Positions 27,201 to 33,733 of a stretch of DNA of 64,000 nucleotides are shown here, one piece after another. Numbering within the stretch: the first letter of the stretch is position 1; each line of letters opens with the position of its first letter. The notes beneath the pieces were generated by a model that worked only from the letters and a program-made list of their open reading frames with translations, made no database searches and was not told where the DNA came from. The position numbers and the translations under genes were made by a program. The stretch comes from DAHUXN01 sp963811805 (GTDB taxonomy: Bacteria > Acidobacteriota > Terriglobia > Acidiferrales > UBA7541), in the NCBI GenBank assembly GCA_963811805.1, contig CAWESU010000003.1, positions 186,001-250,000 on the forward strand, read 5' to 3'.

Positions 27201-29603
27201 AATCCGGCGGGCACCGCCAACGCCTGCGGATCGGTGGGAGCGAACCCCATTCCGCCAAACGGGACTTGCACCATAGCTGTCGAGTTTACGCCAAATGTGA
27301 CTGGCCCCCTGACAGGGCAAGTGGACGTGAACGACAACGCAGGAAACGGTTCGGCACAACAGACCATCGCCCTTTCCGGAACAGGGGTTGCGCAGACCTT
27401 CATCGTTGGCGTCAGTCCGACATCTTTGACATTCTTGTCCCAGACGGTCGGTGCCACTTCTTCCCCGCAAAGCGTGACCCTAACGAACAACGGGACCGGA
27501 ACCCTCAGCATTACGAGCATCGGGCTGACAGGCGCTAATGCCAACCAATTTCAAGTTTACCCGGCCGGGACTACGTGCCCCATTGGCGGGGCTGGAGTCA
27601 GCCCGAATGGCGGCACATGTACGGTGGCGGTGGAGTTTGCGCCGACGGTCGTCGGTGCGGCGAGCGCCAGCATCAGCATCGCGGATAACTCGCCGACCAG
27701 CCCTCAAACCGTTCCTCTGACGGGTACGGGAGCGGGGGCGGTCGCCACGTTATCGGCGAGCACGCTCACTTTTGGAAGTGTGAACGTCGACAGTACGTCT
27801 GCGACGCAGGCGATCACATTGACGAACAACGGTAACTCGAATCTGGTCCTGAGCAGTTTGGGGATTAGCGGCGCGAATCCGAGCGATTTTCAGATCACGT
27901 CGCAGAGCACCTGTCCCATCGGAGGAACGGGAATTGCTCCGTCCGGAAGCTGCAGCATTGTTGTGGACTTCGTTCCGCAGGCCAGCGGTTCGCGATTCGC
28001 CACGGTGAACGTCACAGATAATGCCGCAGGCAGCCCACAGACGATTTCCCTGAGTGGAACAGGCACAGCGCCCTTCGTCGCACTTTCACAGACGTCGCTT
28101 TCGTTCGGAAATGTGAACGTCGGCAATACTTCTACGCTGCCCAGCATTACGCTAACGAATACCGGGAACCAGACGCTGACGATTTCTTCTGTGATCATCG
28201 ATCCGGCTGTCGGCACGCCGGGTGATTTTGCCTTATCCGGTAGCAACACCTGCAAGACGGTTGGCGCTTTGCAACCGAACACGAACTGCACGATTACCGT
28301 GTCTTTCACACCGGCCTCACAGGGCGGCGCGATCGGGCAGGTGGACATTGCCGATAACGCAAGTGGTTCACCGCAAACCGTGTCGTTGGCCGGAACGGGC
28401 ACGGCCGCCGGCGTCGTGCTTACGCCGTCGATCTTGACATTCGCCGGGCAAAATCCCGGTACGCCGGCCAGTCCGCCTCAAACCGTCACTTTGCAGAATA
28501 CCGGAACGGGCCCGCTTACGATTTCGAGCATCGCCATCACAGGTACAAACTCCGGCGATTTCGCGCAGACAAACAACTGCCCGATTGGGTCTGCGACCTC
28601 ATTGGCCGCGGGAAGCGCTTGCTCGATGGCTGTGACGTTCGCGCCGACCGGCACAGGCACACGCTCTGCGTCACTTTCTGTTTCTGACAGCTCCACCCCG
28701 TCGCCGCAGGTCGTTGCCCTAAGTGGCGTCGGCACGGTGCCGGGCGCGGGGTTCAGCGTTTCCGGCATAGGCCTGCAGTTTGGCACAGTGATCGTGGGGG
28801 CACAGTCTTCCAGCCAACCCGCTCAGTTGACGAATACAGGCAACGGCACGCTGGTGATCACCAAGGTGAGTTTCGTTGGCGCGAACCCCGGCGATTTTCA
28901 GGCCTCGGGCAGCTGCGTGGGAGCAGGTAGCGGGAGCGTCAGCGTTGCCGCGGGTTCAAATTGCAACATTAACGTAACTTTTGCGCCGACGGCCGCAGGG
29001 ACGCGCAGCGCTAACATCAGTGTAACGGATAATGCCCCCACCAGCCCCCAGCAGCTTCCGGTGACGGGCACGGCCACCGATTTTCAGCTAGGCGCCGTCA
29101 CCGGCGGCGCTACATCGGCCACCGTGACCGCTGGTGAGACGGCCACCTTCAGCTTGCAGATTGCATCTCTAAACGGCTTTGCGGCCACGGTGGCAATGTC
29201 GCCCTCGAATCCCACACCTGCCTCGATGTGCACGGTCTCGCCGACGCAGGTAGTTGTTTCTGCTGGTCAGGCAGCTGGGTTCACAGTGACCGTGACCACA
29301 ACGGCGCGCACGACGACCTCCCGCAGCCCTTTCACGCTCCCGGGAAGCAAGAACCTGCGCTTCGTCATAGGGTTGTGGCTGCTGGTGTTTGCCTTCATGA
29401 CGCTATGGAAGTGGAAATCGCGCCGCCGGCTTCGGTTCCGGCCAGCCCTGCTGCTGGCGGGCGTTTTCCTGCTTGCTTCATGTGGCGGAGGTGGTCCGAA
29501 TTCTTCCGCGAGCGGGACCCCTGCGGGAACCTATACCATCACGGTTACGGGCACCGTCTCCGGAGTTTCCCGCACCGTGAATCTCTCCCTGACTGTTCAA
29601 TAA
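24246..29603 (+). CDS. Giant SBBP / choice-of-anchor-D repeat surface protein
   Basis: A 1785-residue protein. An N-terminal membrane anchor (LAIVMSAAAALFLLW, residues about 27-41) is followed by a domain starting NLGWVFEPNVGQTAAVVKFL (DUF7948-like). Next come SBBP beta-propeller repeats (YTTFLGGNGAEKGNSVAVD, TYFG..SVAVDPSGNAYIAG and others, residues about 290-810). Then seven Ig-like choice-of-anchor-D units of about 110 residues each end in SGTGT-type joints (SPQGLDLSGTGTAP, SPQTISLSGTGTAP). The C-terminus has a second hydrophobic helix, then basic residues, then LLAGVFLLASCGGGG. The translated start could be GTG 24246 or ATG 24279. The family is common in Acidobacteriota; function is unknown, probably extracellular adhesion or binding. 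Confidence 0.9.
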   Translation: MNGTFVFLSRPMRLARRDPGRGPFLCLAIVMSAAAALFLLWQIPKVPRRTAARLQLRAAPIALSPLTIRDAAQRLANLGWVFEPNVGQTAAVVKFLARANDATVFLTDDSVYVSWKQPARDNLRHEAGKRDFLRLEFAGASRSAKQDGDVLLTGKTNYLIGRDPRKWHTDVPHYAAVKYDGLYGGVDARFYGGVQGLEYDLTAARGSDLRQILLRVNGADGLHLDRQGNLVMRVGARELTMRRPYMYQQEGGARKSVTGGYRLLSGNEVGFEVGNYRADLPLVVDPSISITYTTFLGGNGAEKGNSVAVDSSGDVYVGGTTTDVTTFPETTTCNDIKSTTCGGSSSGAASNLFVAKIDPSQTGSSSLIYLTFIGGSGNDQGGMVALDNSVSPPNLAILGWTTSSDFPVTIAASSPGGTLDGTSDLTVSKLNGAGNGFVYSQYYGGSGAEATQGTSTIVANSTGGGIATDSSGDVFVTSDTTSIDLPQPASPNGFQTLFEGTGTAPTAPNSDGFFAEFDPSGLLLYSTYFGIIAQVGSTSVAVDPSGNAYIAGFTSSPATFPFMNAFQTTYGGTGAFNGFVMEVNPALTGTTSLVYASLLGGDGSDQAFAIAVDTANPANAYATGTTSSTDFVSKTGLTNGFQLNLGSGATNNAFLAVVSQTPTTFVPSLTYVSYLGGTATDSGQGIAVNSSVTPSQVIVAGDTTSATFPVLCTAQNFTGGEDAFIAEFSPTFSGSASLTVSTLLGGSATSEANGLATDSSGDAIIFGDTLSSDYPLAGNLQSGFQLTCTSCAFGTPLSDAVLTKSTVSTTASGCLAFSPASAIFGPFPVGTTNVPPISVLVTNDGNATLTFSGISIIGNNAADFQLLPGGSSICTASTALTPGANCDVSIGFTPSVGASETATLQFTDDGAGSPQGLDLSGTGTAPEVTLTTSPPTSPPAITFGSVTVNTTSGAQDVTLTNTGNVALTISSVVIDPSGDPSDFIVNPAGTANACGSVGANPIPPNGTCTIAVEFTPNVTGPLTGQVDVNDNAGNGSAQQTIALSGTGVAQTFIVGVSPTSLTFLSQTVGATSSPQSVTLTNNGTGTLSITSIGLTGANANQFQVYPAGTTCPIGGAGVSPNGGTCTVAVEFAPTVVGAASASISIADNSPTSPQTVPLTGTGAGAVATLSASTLTFGSVNVDSTSATQAITLTNNGNSNLVLSSLGISGANPSDFQITSQSTCPIGGTGIAPSGSCSIVVDFVPQASGSRFATVNVTDNAAGSPQTISLSGTGTAPFVALSQTSLSFGNVNVGNTSTLPSITLTNTGNQTLTISSVIIDPAVGTPGDFALSGSNTCKTVGALQPNTNCTITVSFTPASQGGAIGQVDIADNASGSPQTVSLAGTGTAAGVVLTPSILTFAGQNPGTPASPPQTVTLQNTGTGPLTISSIAITGTNSGDFAQTNNCPIGSATSLAAGSACSMAVTFAPTGTGTRSASLSVSDSSTPSPQVVALSGVGTVPGAGFSVSGIGLQFGTVIVGAQSSSQPAQLTNTGNGTLVITKVSFVGANPGDFQASGSCVGAGSGSVSVAAGSNCNINVTFAPTAAGTRSANISVTDNAPTSPQQLPVTGTATDFQLGAVTGGATSATVTAGETATFSLQIASLNGFAATVAMSPSNPTPASMCTVSPTQVVVSAGQAAGFTVTVTTTARTTTSRSPFTLPGSKNLRFVIGLWLLVFAFMTLWKWKSRRRLRFRPALLLAGVFLLASCGGGGPNSSASGTPAGTYTITVTGTVSGVSRTVNLSLTVQ

Positions 29604-29622
29604 ATCGGCGCGAAGATGCGCG

Positions 29623-30804
29623 TCAAAACTCTTTGATCGCCAGGTCGCGCGGATTGCGTCCAACGGGCACGAGCGCAATCAAGCAGCCGACGGAGCTGCC
29701 CGACGCCTGCGAGCAGCCCTCGGTGCGAATCACGGCGAGTTGGTCCGAACCGGTGTCGACCGCAAGCAGCGTGTCTCCCAAAGACGCAAATTGAAGCACG
29801 CCGGGCTGCTGGCCAATCACAATGGGCTGCAAAACCTGCCTCGCTCCAATCTGCACCGGAACAATCTGGGAAGCCCCTGGGTCGGAGACGTAGAGGAACT
29901 GGCCGTCGGGGGAGAGTACCGCATCTTCTGGCGCCGAGCCAAGCATGACATAGTCGGCCACGTCATTTGTCCATGTGTCCACGACGATCAAGCCGTGCGC
30001 ATTGGGCGAAGGAATGTAAAGCTCGCCGCCGTCGCTTTTCATGACGAAGCTCCCTGGCGTTCCGCCCAGCTCCAAGTTCGCGATTAGCTGGTAGTTTCGC
30101 AGGTCAATGACGGATATGCGGTCGGAGTCGGCCGAGGAAATGTAGGCTTTCGAGCCGTCTGGCAACACGGCCACCTGCTCCGGTTCAGAAACTACTTTGA
30201 TCGTCGCCGCCGTTGCGAAGCTCGACGCGTTCAGAAGGGAAACCGTGGAATCGCCGCGATTCGTCACGATCACAAGCTTCCCATCGGGCGTGACGCGCGC
30301 GATCCACGGCCGCTTGCCGGTGCGAGCTCGTGCGACCACTTGCCGCGTGGCGCAGTCGATTTCGGCGACGGTGTCCGATCCGGAAGCCGCAACGTACGCT
30401 CGCGTGCCATCGCGAGAGAAATCCACGGCATAAGGCTCGGAGCCAACGGGGATGCGCGCAACGACGCGGAGAGCCTTCGTGTCGAGCACCCAGACGTATC
30501 CGTCCGACGTGCTGACGCCCCAGATTTCATCGCGTTTCGGATGCGCACGAATTCCGCTGGGCGAAGGGCCAACGGATACGGTCGCGGCGGCAGCCAACGT
30601 GACCAGATTGACGGCGGTGAGAGTCCCGTCGGCGGTGTTTGCCACGTAGGCGTACAAATGCCGACCGGGGCGCAGGAAGGACGGCCGATGCTCGAGCGCG
30701 ATTTCGCGGACGGCGATGCCCGACAGGATAATCAAAATGAGGACGAGCCGGATATTCCAGCGGGACTTGCGGCCTGGCGTCTTGGGCGGCGAAATAGGCG
30801 GCAC
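29623..30804 (-). CDS. YncE-type beta-propeller protein, membrane-anchored
   Basis: A 393-residue protein with a signal anchor (LVLILIILSGIAVREIAL, residues about 20-37) and a seven-bladed YVTN/YncE propeller. Blade motifs recur, for example YAYVANTADGTLTAVN, RAYVAASGSDTVAEID, KAYISSADSDRISVID and FLYVSDPGASQIVPVQ. Such proteins bind unknown ligands or support periplasmic assembly; none is indicated here. It starts at GTG and converges with the preceding giant repeat protein, 19 bases from its stop. It lies 10 bases before the aroF stop on the same strand and could be read from the same transcript. Confidence 0.85.
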   Translation of the reverse strand: MPPISPPKTPGRKSRWNIRLVLILIILSGIAVREIALEHRPSFLRPGRHLYAYVANTADGTLTAVNLVTLAAAATVSVGPSPSGIRAHPKRDEIWGVSTSDGYVWVLDTKALRVVARIPVGSEPYAVDFSRDGTRAYVAASGSDTVAEIDCATRQVVARARTGKRPWIARVTPDGKLVIVTNRGDSTVSLLNASSFATAATIKVVSEPEQVAVLPDGSKAYISSADSDRISVIDLRNYQLIANLELGGTPGSFVMKSDGGELYIPSPNAHGLIVVDTWTNDVADYVMLGSAPEDAVLSPDGQFLYVSDPGASQIVPVQIGARQVLQPIVIGQQPGVLQFASLGDTLLAVDTGSDQLAVIRTEGCSQASGSSVGCLIALVPVGRNPRDLAIKEF

Positions 30805-30814
30805 GGGAGCTACG

Positions 30815-31843
30815 CTAATTGAGTGTGCGATGCACCACGGTTGCGATGGCGCGAACTTCGGTCATCAGCAGCTCGAGCTCATCGGGAATGATCGATTGCG
30901 CCCCGTCGGAAAGAGCGTGGTCTGGATCGTGATGCACTTCCACGAGCAAGCCGTCTGCGCCGGCGGCAACTGCCGCTCGCGACAGCGGAAGCACCTTGTT
31001 TCTTCGGCCCGTGCCATGGCTGGGATCGACCAGTATCGGCAAATGGCTGCGGATTTGCACCGCCGGAATCACGCTCAGGTCGAGAGTGTTGCGCGTATGG
31101 TCGGTAAACGTGCGAACTCCGCGCTCGCATAGGATCACCCGGTAATTTCCTTCGGACAGTATGTATTCCGCCGCCATCAGAAACTCATCGAGCGTGGCCG
31201 ACATCCCGCGCTTGAGCAAGATGGGCTTGGAAGCTTTTCCGGCGCGCTTGAGCAGCGAGAAGTTCTGCATATTGCGCGCGCCAATTTGAATCACGTCGGC
31301 GTACTCCTCGACAAGGTCAAGGCTTTCGTTGTCGATCGCTTCGGTCACGATTCCGAGGCCGAATTCCTCGCGAACCTCCGCCATGATTTTTAGTGCGGGT
31401 TCGCCGAGGCCCTGAAAGCTGTAGGGAGAAGTGCGCGGTTTGTACGCGCCGCCTCGGAAAAGAGGCACGCCCGCTGCTTTCACGTGCCCGGCCACCGTCC
31501 TTGCCTGCTCGCGGTTTTCGATGGCGCATGGCCCCGCGATGATTGCCAGGCTCGCGCCGCCAATGGAGACTTCGCCGGCTGGCGTGGACACCTTCACGAC
31601 TGTGTTTTCTTCCTTGGCGTCGCGGCTGACCAGTTTGTAGGGCTTGCTGACGGGAATGCACTCGATGACTCCCGGCATGGCTTCAAGCGAGCCGATGTCG
31701 ATGGCGCCGGAATTTCCGGTTATACCGATGGCGGTACGGTTCGAACCAGGAATGGGATGAGCGCGCAGGCCGAGCGACTCCACGCGTTCGCAAACGGCGC
31801 GAACCTGCTCTTCAGTGGCATGGGCCTGCATTACGACGAGCAT
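30815..31843 (-). CDS. aroF: 3-deoxy-7-phosphoheptulonate (DAHP) synthase, type I-beta
   Basis: DAHP synthase condenses PEP and erythrose 4-phosphate, the first step of the shikimate pathway. The 342-residue protein has an N-terminal ferredoxin-like regulatory domain (MLVVMQAHATEEQVRAV, then EVIPVSKPYKLVSR) and the KDO8P-synthase-like barrel of the I-beta class: IAGPCAIENREQARTVA, FRGGAYKPRTSPYSFQG, EAIDNESLDLVEEYAD, QIGARNMQNFSLLK, ILLKRGMSATLDEFL and LPILVDPSHGTGRR. ATG 31843 is chosen because AAGGAG stands ten bases before it, although the frame is open to 31966. It follows chorismate mutase, 154 bases after its stop, and is probably under the same attenuator. Confidence 0.95.
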   Translation of the reverse strand: MLVVMQAHATEEQVRAVCERVESLGLRAHPIPGSNRTAIGITGNSGAIDIGSLEAMPGVIECIPVSKPYKLVSRDAKEENTVVKVSTPAGEVSIGGASLAIIAGPCAIENREQARTVAGHVKAAGVPLFRGGAYKPRTSPYSFQGLGEPALKIMAEVREEFGLGIVTEAIDNESLDLVEEYADVIQIGARNMQNFSLLKRAGKASKPILLKRGMSATLDEFLMAAEYILSEGNYRVILCERGVRTFTDHTRNTLDLSVIPAVQIRSHLPILVDPSHGTGRRNKVLPLSRAAVAAGADGLLVEVHHDPDHALSDGAQSIIPDELELLMTEVRAIATVVHRTLN

Positions 31844-31997
31844 TGCGGCGCTCTCCTTCGCACGGTGGTCCGGCTTTGCTTCGATCCCCGACGGATGAAT
31901 TCCGGCAGCTGAAGCGAACGAACGAGTGTACTGCATCGCGCGGTCGTGCCGCAATTGACGCCACACCGAGTATTCAAAGGGGCTGCCGGATTGGTGC

Positions 31998-32285
31998 TCA
32001 TTCGGCCGCCTTCACGGTTTCAGCGAGCATATCGCCGGTCACGCGCCGGGACTCGGCGAGAATGGCGCCGAAAATGGCGCCGAGGGCCTGGTCATCAAGG
32101 GGCCCAGGATTGGCGCGCTGCACGAAGCGGAGAATCGCTTCCTCACGGGCCTCGTCGCGCATGGGCAGCCCGGTGTCCCTCTTGAGCTGTCCCAGTTGGA
32201 TCGACATTTGCGCGCGCCGGTTCAGTAAACGGACCAGTTCGCGGTCGAGTTCGTCGATCCGCCGTCGGTGATCGTTGAGAGTCAT
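31998..32285 (-). CDS. Chorismate mutase (AroQ class)
   Basis: A 95-residue all-helical chorismate mutase that converts chorismate to prephenate for Phe and Tyr synthesis. The sequence starts MTLNDHRRRIDELDRELVRL and continues LNRRAQMSIQLGQLKRDTG. It has the key residues of the AroQ active site: Arg in helix 1 (HRRRIDELD), Lys in QLKRD, and Arg/Glu in REEAILRFVQRA. The ATG at 32285 has AAGGAG seven bases upstream, in the interval between terminator and start. It is followed by aroF. DAHP synthase of the I-beta class is often allosterically linked to AroQ mutase, so the pair may interact. Confidence 0.93.
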   Translation of the reverse strand: MTLNDHRRRIDELDRELVRLLNRRAQMSIQLGQLKRDTGLPMRDEAREEAILRFVQRANPGPLDDQALGAIFGAILAESRRVTGDMLAETVKAAE

Positions 32286-32338
32286 GGCATTCTCCTTGTG
32301 GGTGCTGTCTTTCGCGGTTCGGCCGCACACTTCAAAGC

Positions 32339-32374
32339 AAAAAAAAACCGCAAACCCTGTTTCGGGGTTTGCGG
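32339..32374 (-). terminator. Attenuator terminator before chorismate mutase
   Basis: On the minus strand, CCGCAAACCC (32374-32365) pairs perfectly with GGGTTTGCGG (32357-32348) around a 7-base loop, CGAAACA, giving a 10-bp stem followed by nine T (32347-32339). This is a strong intrinsic terminator positioned inside the leader, 53 bases before the chorismate mutase start. Placement before rather than after genes indicates attenuation. Confidence 0.85.
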
Positions 32375-32467
32375 CCAATTTCAGTGAGCCTTTTGCGCTG
32401 GTGCTACATTCGCTCGTCCCTTGCGCCAGCGCGCCTCACCGTGGCCGCTACCCCGTAAGGATAGCGG
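32371..32467 (-). promoter_or_regulatory. Mutually exclusive leader hairpins (anti-terminator)
   Basis: On the minus strand, segment 1 (CCGCTATCC, 32467-32459, within the Tyr codons) pairs with segment 2 (GGGTAGCGG, 32453-32445). Segment 2 also contains GCGGCC (32448-32443) and GTGAG (32439-32435), which pair with segment 3, CTCAC (32388-32384) and GGCCGC (32376-32371). Segment 3 contains the first four bases of the terminator stem's left arm. A ribosome stalled in the Tyr codons covers segment 1 and frees segment 2 to pair with segment 3, blocking the terminator. Pairing was made by eye, without energy calculation. Confidence 0.7.
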
Positions 32468-32520
32468 TAGGTAAAGCTAAAATAATAAGAACGCCACGCC
32501 TGCGCTGATTCGGGGTTCAT
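32404..32520 (-). CDS. Aromatic-rich leader peptide of the aro attenuator (38 aa)
   Basis: A 38-codon ORF, ATG 32520 to TAG 32404 on the minus strand, sits 118 bases upstream of the chorismate mutase start. Its core SYYFSFTYRYPY (residues 11-22) holds five Tyr, two Phe, and Trp9 precedes it. This is far above normal composition and matches the codon cluster of attenuation leaders. The Tyr codons lie exactly in and before segment 1 of the hairpin set. There is no Shine-Dalgarno before the ATG, and the promoter predicts a transcript start about four bases upstream, so leaderless translation is expected. It is too short for default gene finders. Confidence 0.75.
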   Translation of the reverse strand: MNPESAQAWRSYYFSFTYRYPYGVAATVRRAGARDERM

Positions 32521-32532
32521 AGTCGAAGCGGT

Positions 32533-32561
32533 AGTCTAAGGGCATTCGGTGCCGGAGTCAA
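32533..32561 (-). promoter_or_regulatory. Promoter of the aro attenuator leader
   Basis: Minus strand, -35 TTGACT (32561-32556), 17-base spacer, -10 TAGACT (32538-32533). The expected transcript start is at about 32524, four bases before the leader ATG. This is a close match to the sigma-70 consensus with ideal spacing. Confidence 0.65.
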
Positions 32562-32572
32562 TGGTTACCTGT

Positions 32573-32601
32573 TTGCGTAAGCGGGGCGAATCCACTAGAA
32601 T
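32573..32601 (+). promoter_or_regulatory. Promoter of nfo
   Basis: Plus strand, TTGCGT (32573-32578), 17-base spacer, TAGAAT (32596-32601), with the ATG of nfo 38 bases downstream and a GAGGG before it. It lies 12 bases from the divergent aro leader promoter. Confidence 0.6.
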
Positions 32602-32639
32602 ATGACTTCGCTTTTCAAACGAAACGCGCGTCCGAGGGA

Positions 32640-33728
32640 ATGGAAGAACCTCAGCACAGTTCAGCTCAGCCGTATCTCCCAAGCGACGAATACCGCCCCG
32701 AACCTGAAGCAAAACCGCTTCCGCCAAACTGGCTGGACGGCAGCACACGCATAGGAATCCATACCTCGATAGCAGGCGACATCTGTTCGGCGCTGGAAAT
32801 TGCGAACAATTTGGGGGCCAATGCGCTGCAGATTTTTTCGGCCAGCCCGAGGATGTGGAGCCGCGGCGCCGTCGGTTCAAATGCGATCGCCGTCTCTTCC
32901 GAGCGGTTTCGTGCGCGTCGCACGGAATTGAAACTCGGCCCGCTGGTGATCCATACCAATTATCTGATCAATTTGGCTTCGTGCCAGCGCGTCTTGCGCG
33001 TGCGTTCCATCCAGGCGTTCCATGATGAGATCGTGCGCGCCGTAGCCCTCGGCGCGGATTTTCTGGTGACCCATTCGGGCAGCGGTTGTGGCGCGGAAAT
33101 GAACGCGGCGATCGCGGCCATCGCCGACGGGCTCAAACATGCCGCGCGCGGCGTCAAACTCGGCGGCTTGCGCATTCTGCTCGAGAACACAGCCGGGCAG
33201 GGAACTTCCGTCGGCTCGCGTTTTTCCGAACTGCGGGCGATTTTGGATCTGTGCCCGGAGCTGCCAGTCGGTGTGTGCGTGGACACGGCGCATCTGTTTG
33301 CGGCGGGCCACGATTTGCGCCGCGCCGATGGATTGGATCGTGCGCTTGCTGAGATTGCTGGCACCATCGGCCTCGATCGCGTGTTCGTGATCCATGCCAA
33401 CGATTCCAAGGGCGCTCTTGGCTCACATCTTGACCGCCACGAGCACATTGGCCGCGGGAAAATCGGGCGTGAAGGGTTTCGGAGGATTTTGAACCACCCG
33501 CAGCTCGCAGGGCGTGCGTTTATTCTGGAGACGCCGATTGACCGCCCCGGCGATGACCGCAGGAACGTTGACACGCTTTGGCGGCTGGTAGGCGAGAAGC
33601 CGCGCAGCGTCCGTGGCGCCGCGGACGGTTTTGTCGCCTCGCGGCGGGGCGCGCGAGCTCGCGGGAAAGCCCCGGTGGCTCGCAAAGCTCGAACTAAAAA
33701 AACGACGACAAGGCGACGAAAAGGATAA
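32640..33728 (+). CDS. nfo: Endonuclease IV (apurinic/apyrimidinic endonuclease)
   Basis: This enzyme cleaves AP sites in base-excision repair and uses three zinc ions. The 362-residue protein includes the family signatures LEIANNLGANALQIF, LVIHTNYLINLASC, VTHSGSG, RILLENTAGQGTSVG, VCVDTAHLFAAGHD and VIHANDSKGALGSHLDRHEHIG, which contain the metal-binding His, Asp and Glu. About 40 residues precede the usual N-terminus and a Lys/Arg-rich tail of about 30 residues follows the core (GKAPVARKARTKKTTTRRRK). That tail is absent from E. coli Nfo and may help DNA binding. leuS begins five bases after the stop. Confidence 0.93.
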   Translation: MEEPQHSSAQPYLPSDEYRPEPEAKPLPPNWLDGSTRIGIHTSIAGDICSALEIANNLGANALQIFSASPRMWSRGAVGSNAIAVSSERFRARRTELKLGPLVIHTNYLINLASCQRVLRVRSIQAFHDEIVRAVALGADFLVTHSGSGCGAEMNAAIAAIADGLKHAARGVKLGGLRILLENTAGQGTSVGSRFSELRAILDLCPELPVGVCVDTAHLFAAGHDLRRADGLDRALAEIAGTIGLDRVFVIHANDSKGALGSHLDRHEHIGRGKIGREGFRRILNHPQLAGRAFILETPIDRPGDDRRNVDTLWRLVGEKPRSVRGAADGFVASRRGARARGKAPVARKARTKKTTTRRRKG

Positions 33729-33733
33729 GAACG

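Noticed and set aside
26597..27544. Minus-strand open frame opposite the choice-of-anchor-D repeats
   Set aside because: Low-complexity shadow caused by the repeated Thr/Gly/Val codons of the plus-strand protein.
24162..29603. Repeats in the giant protein as DNA tandem repeats or a CRISPR array
   Set aside because: The units are about 330 bases with strong sequence divergence and continuous reading frame; they are protein domain repeats.
31740..31760. GGTTCGAA-like sequence suggestive of a tRNA T-loop
   Set aside because: It lies inside aroF and no acceptor or anticodon stem can be built around it.
31844..31966. Longer aroF start at 31966
   Set aside because: The extension has no similarity to DAHP synthases and lacks a ribosome binding site, while ATG 31843 has AAGGAG at the right distance.
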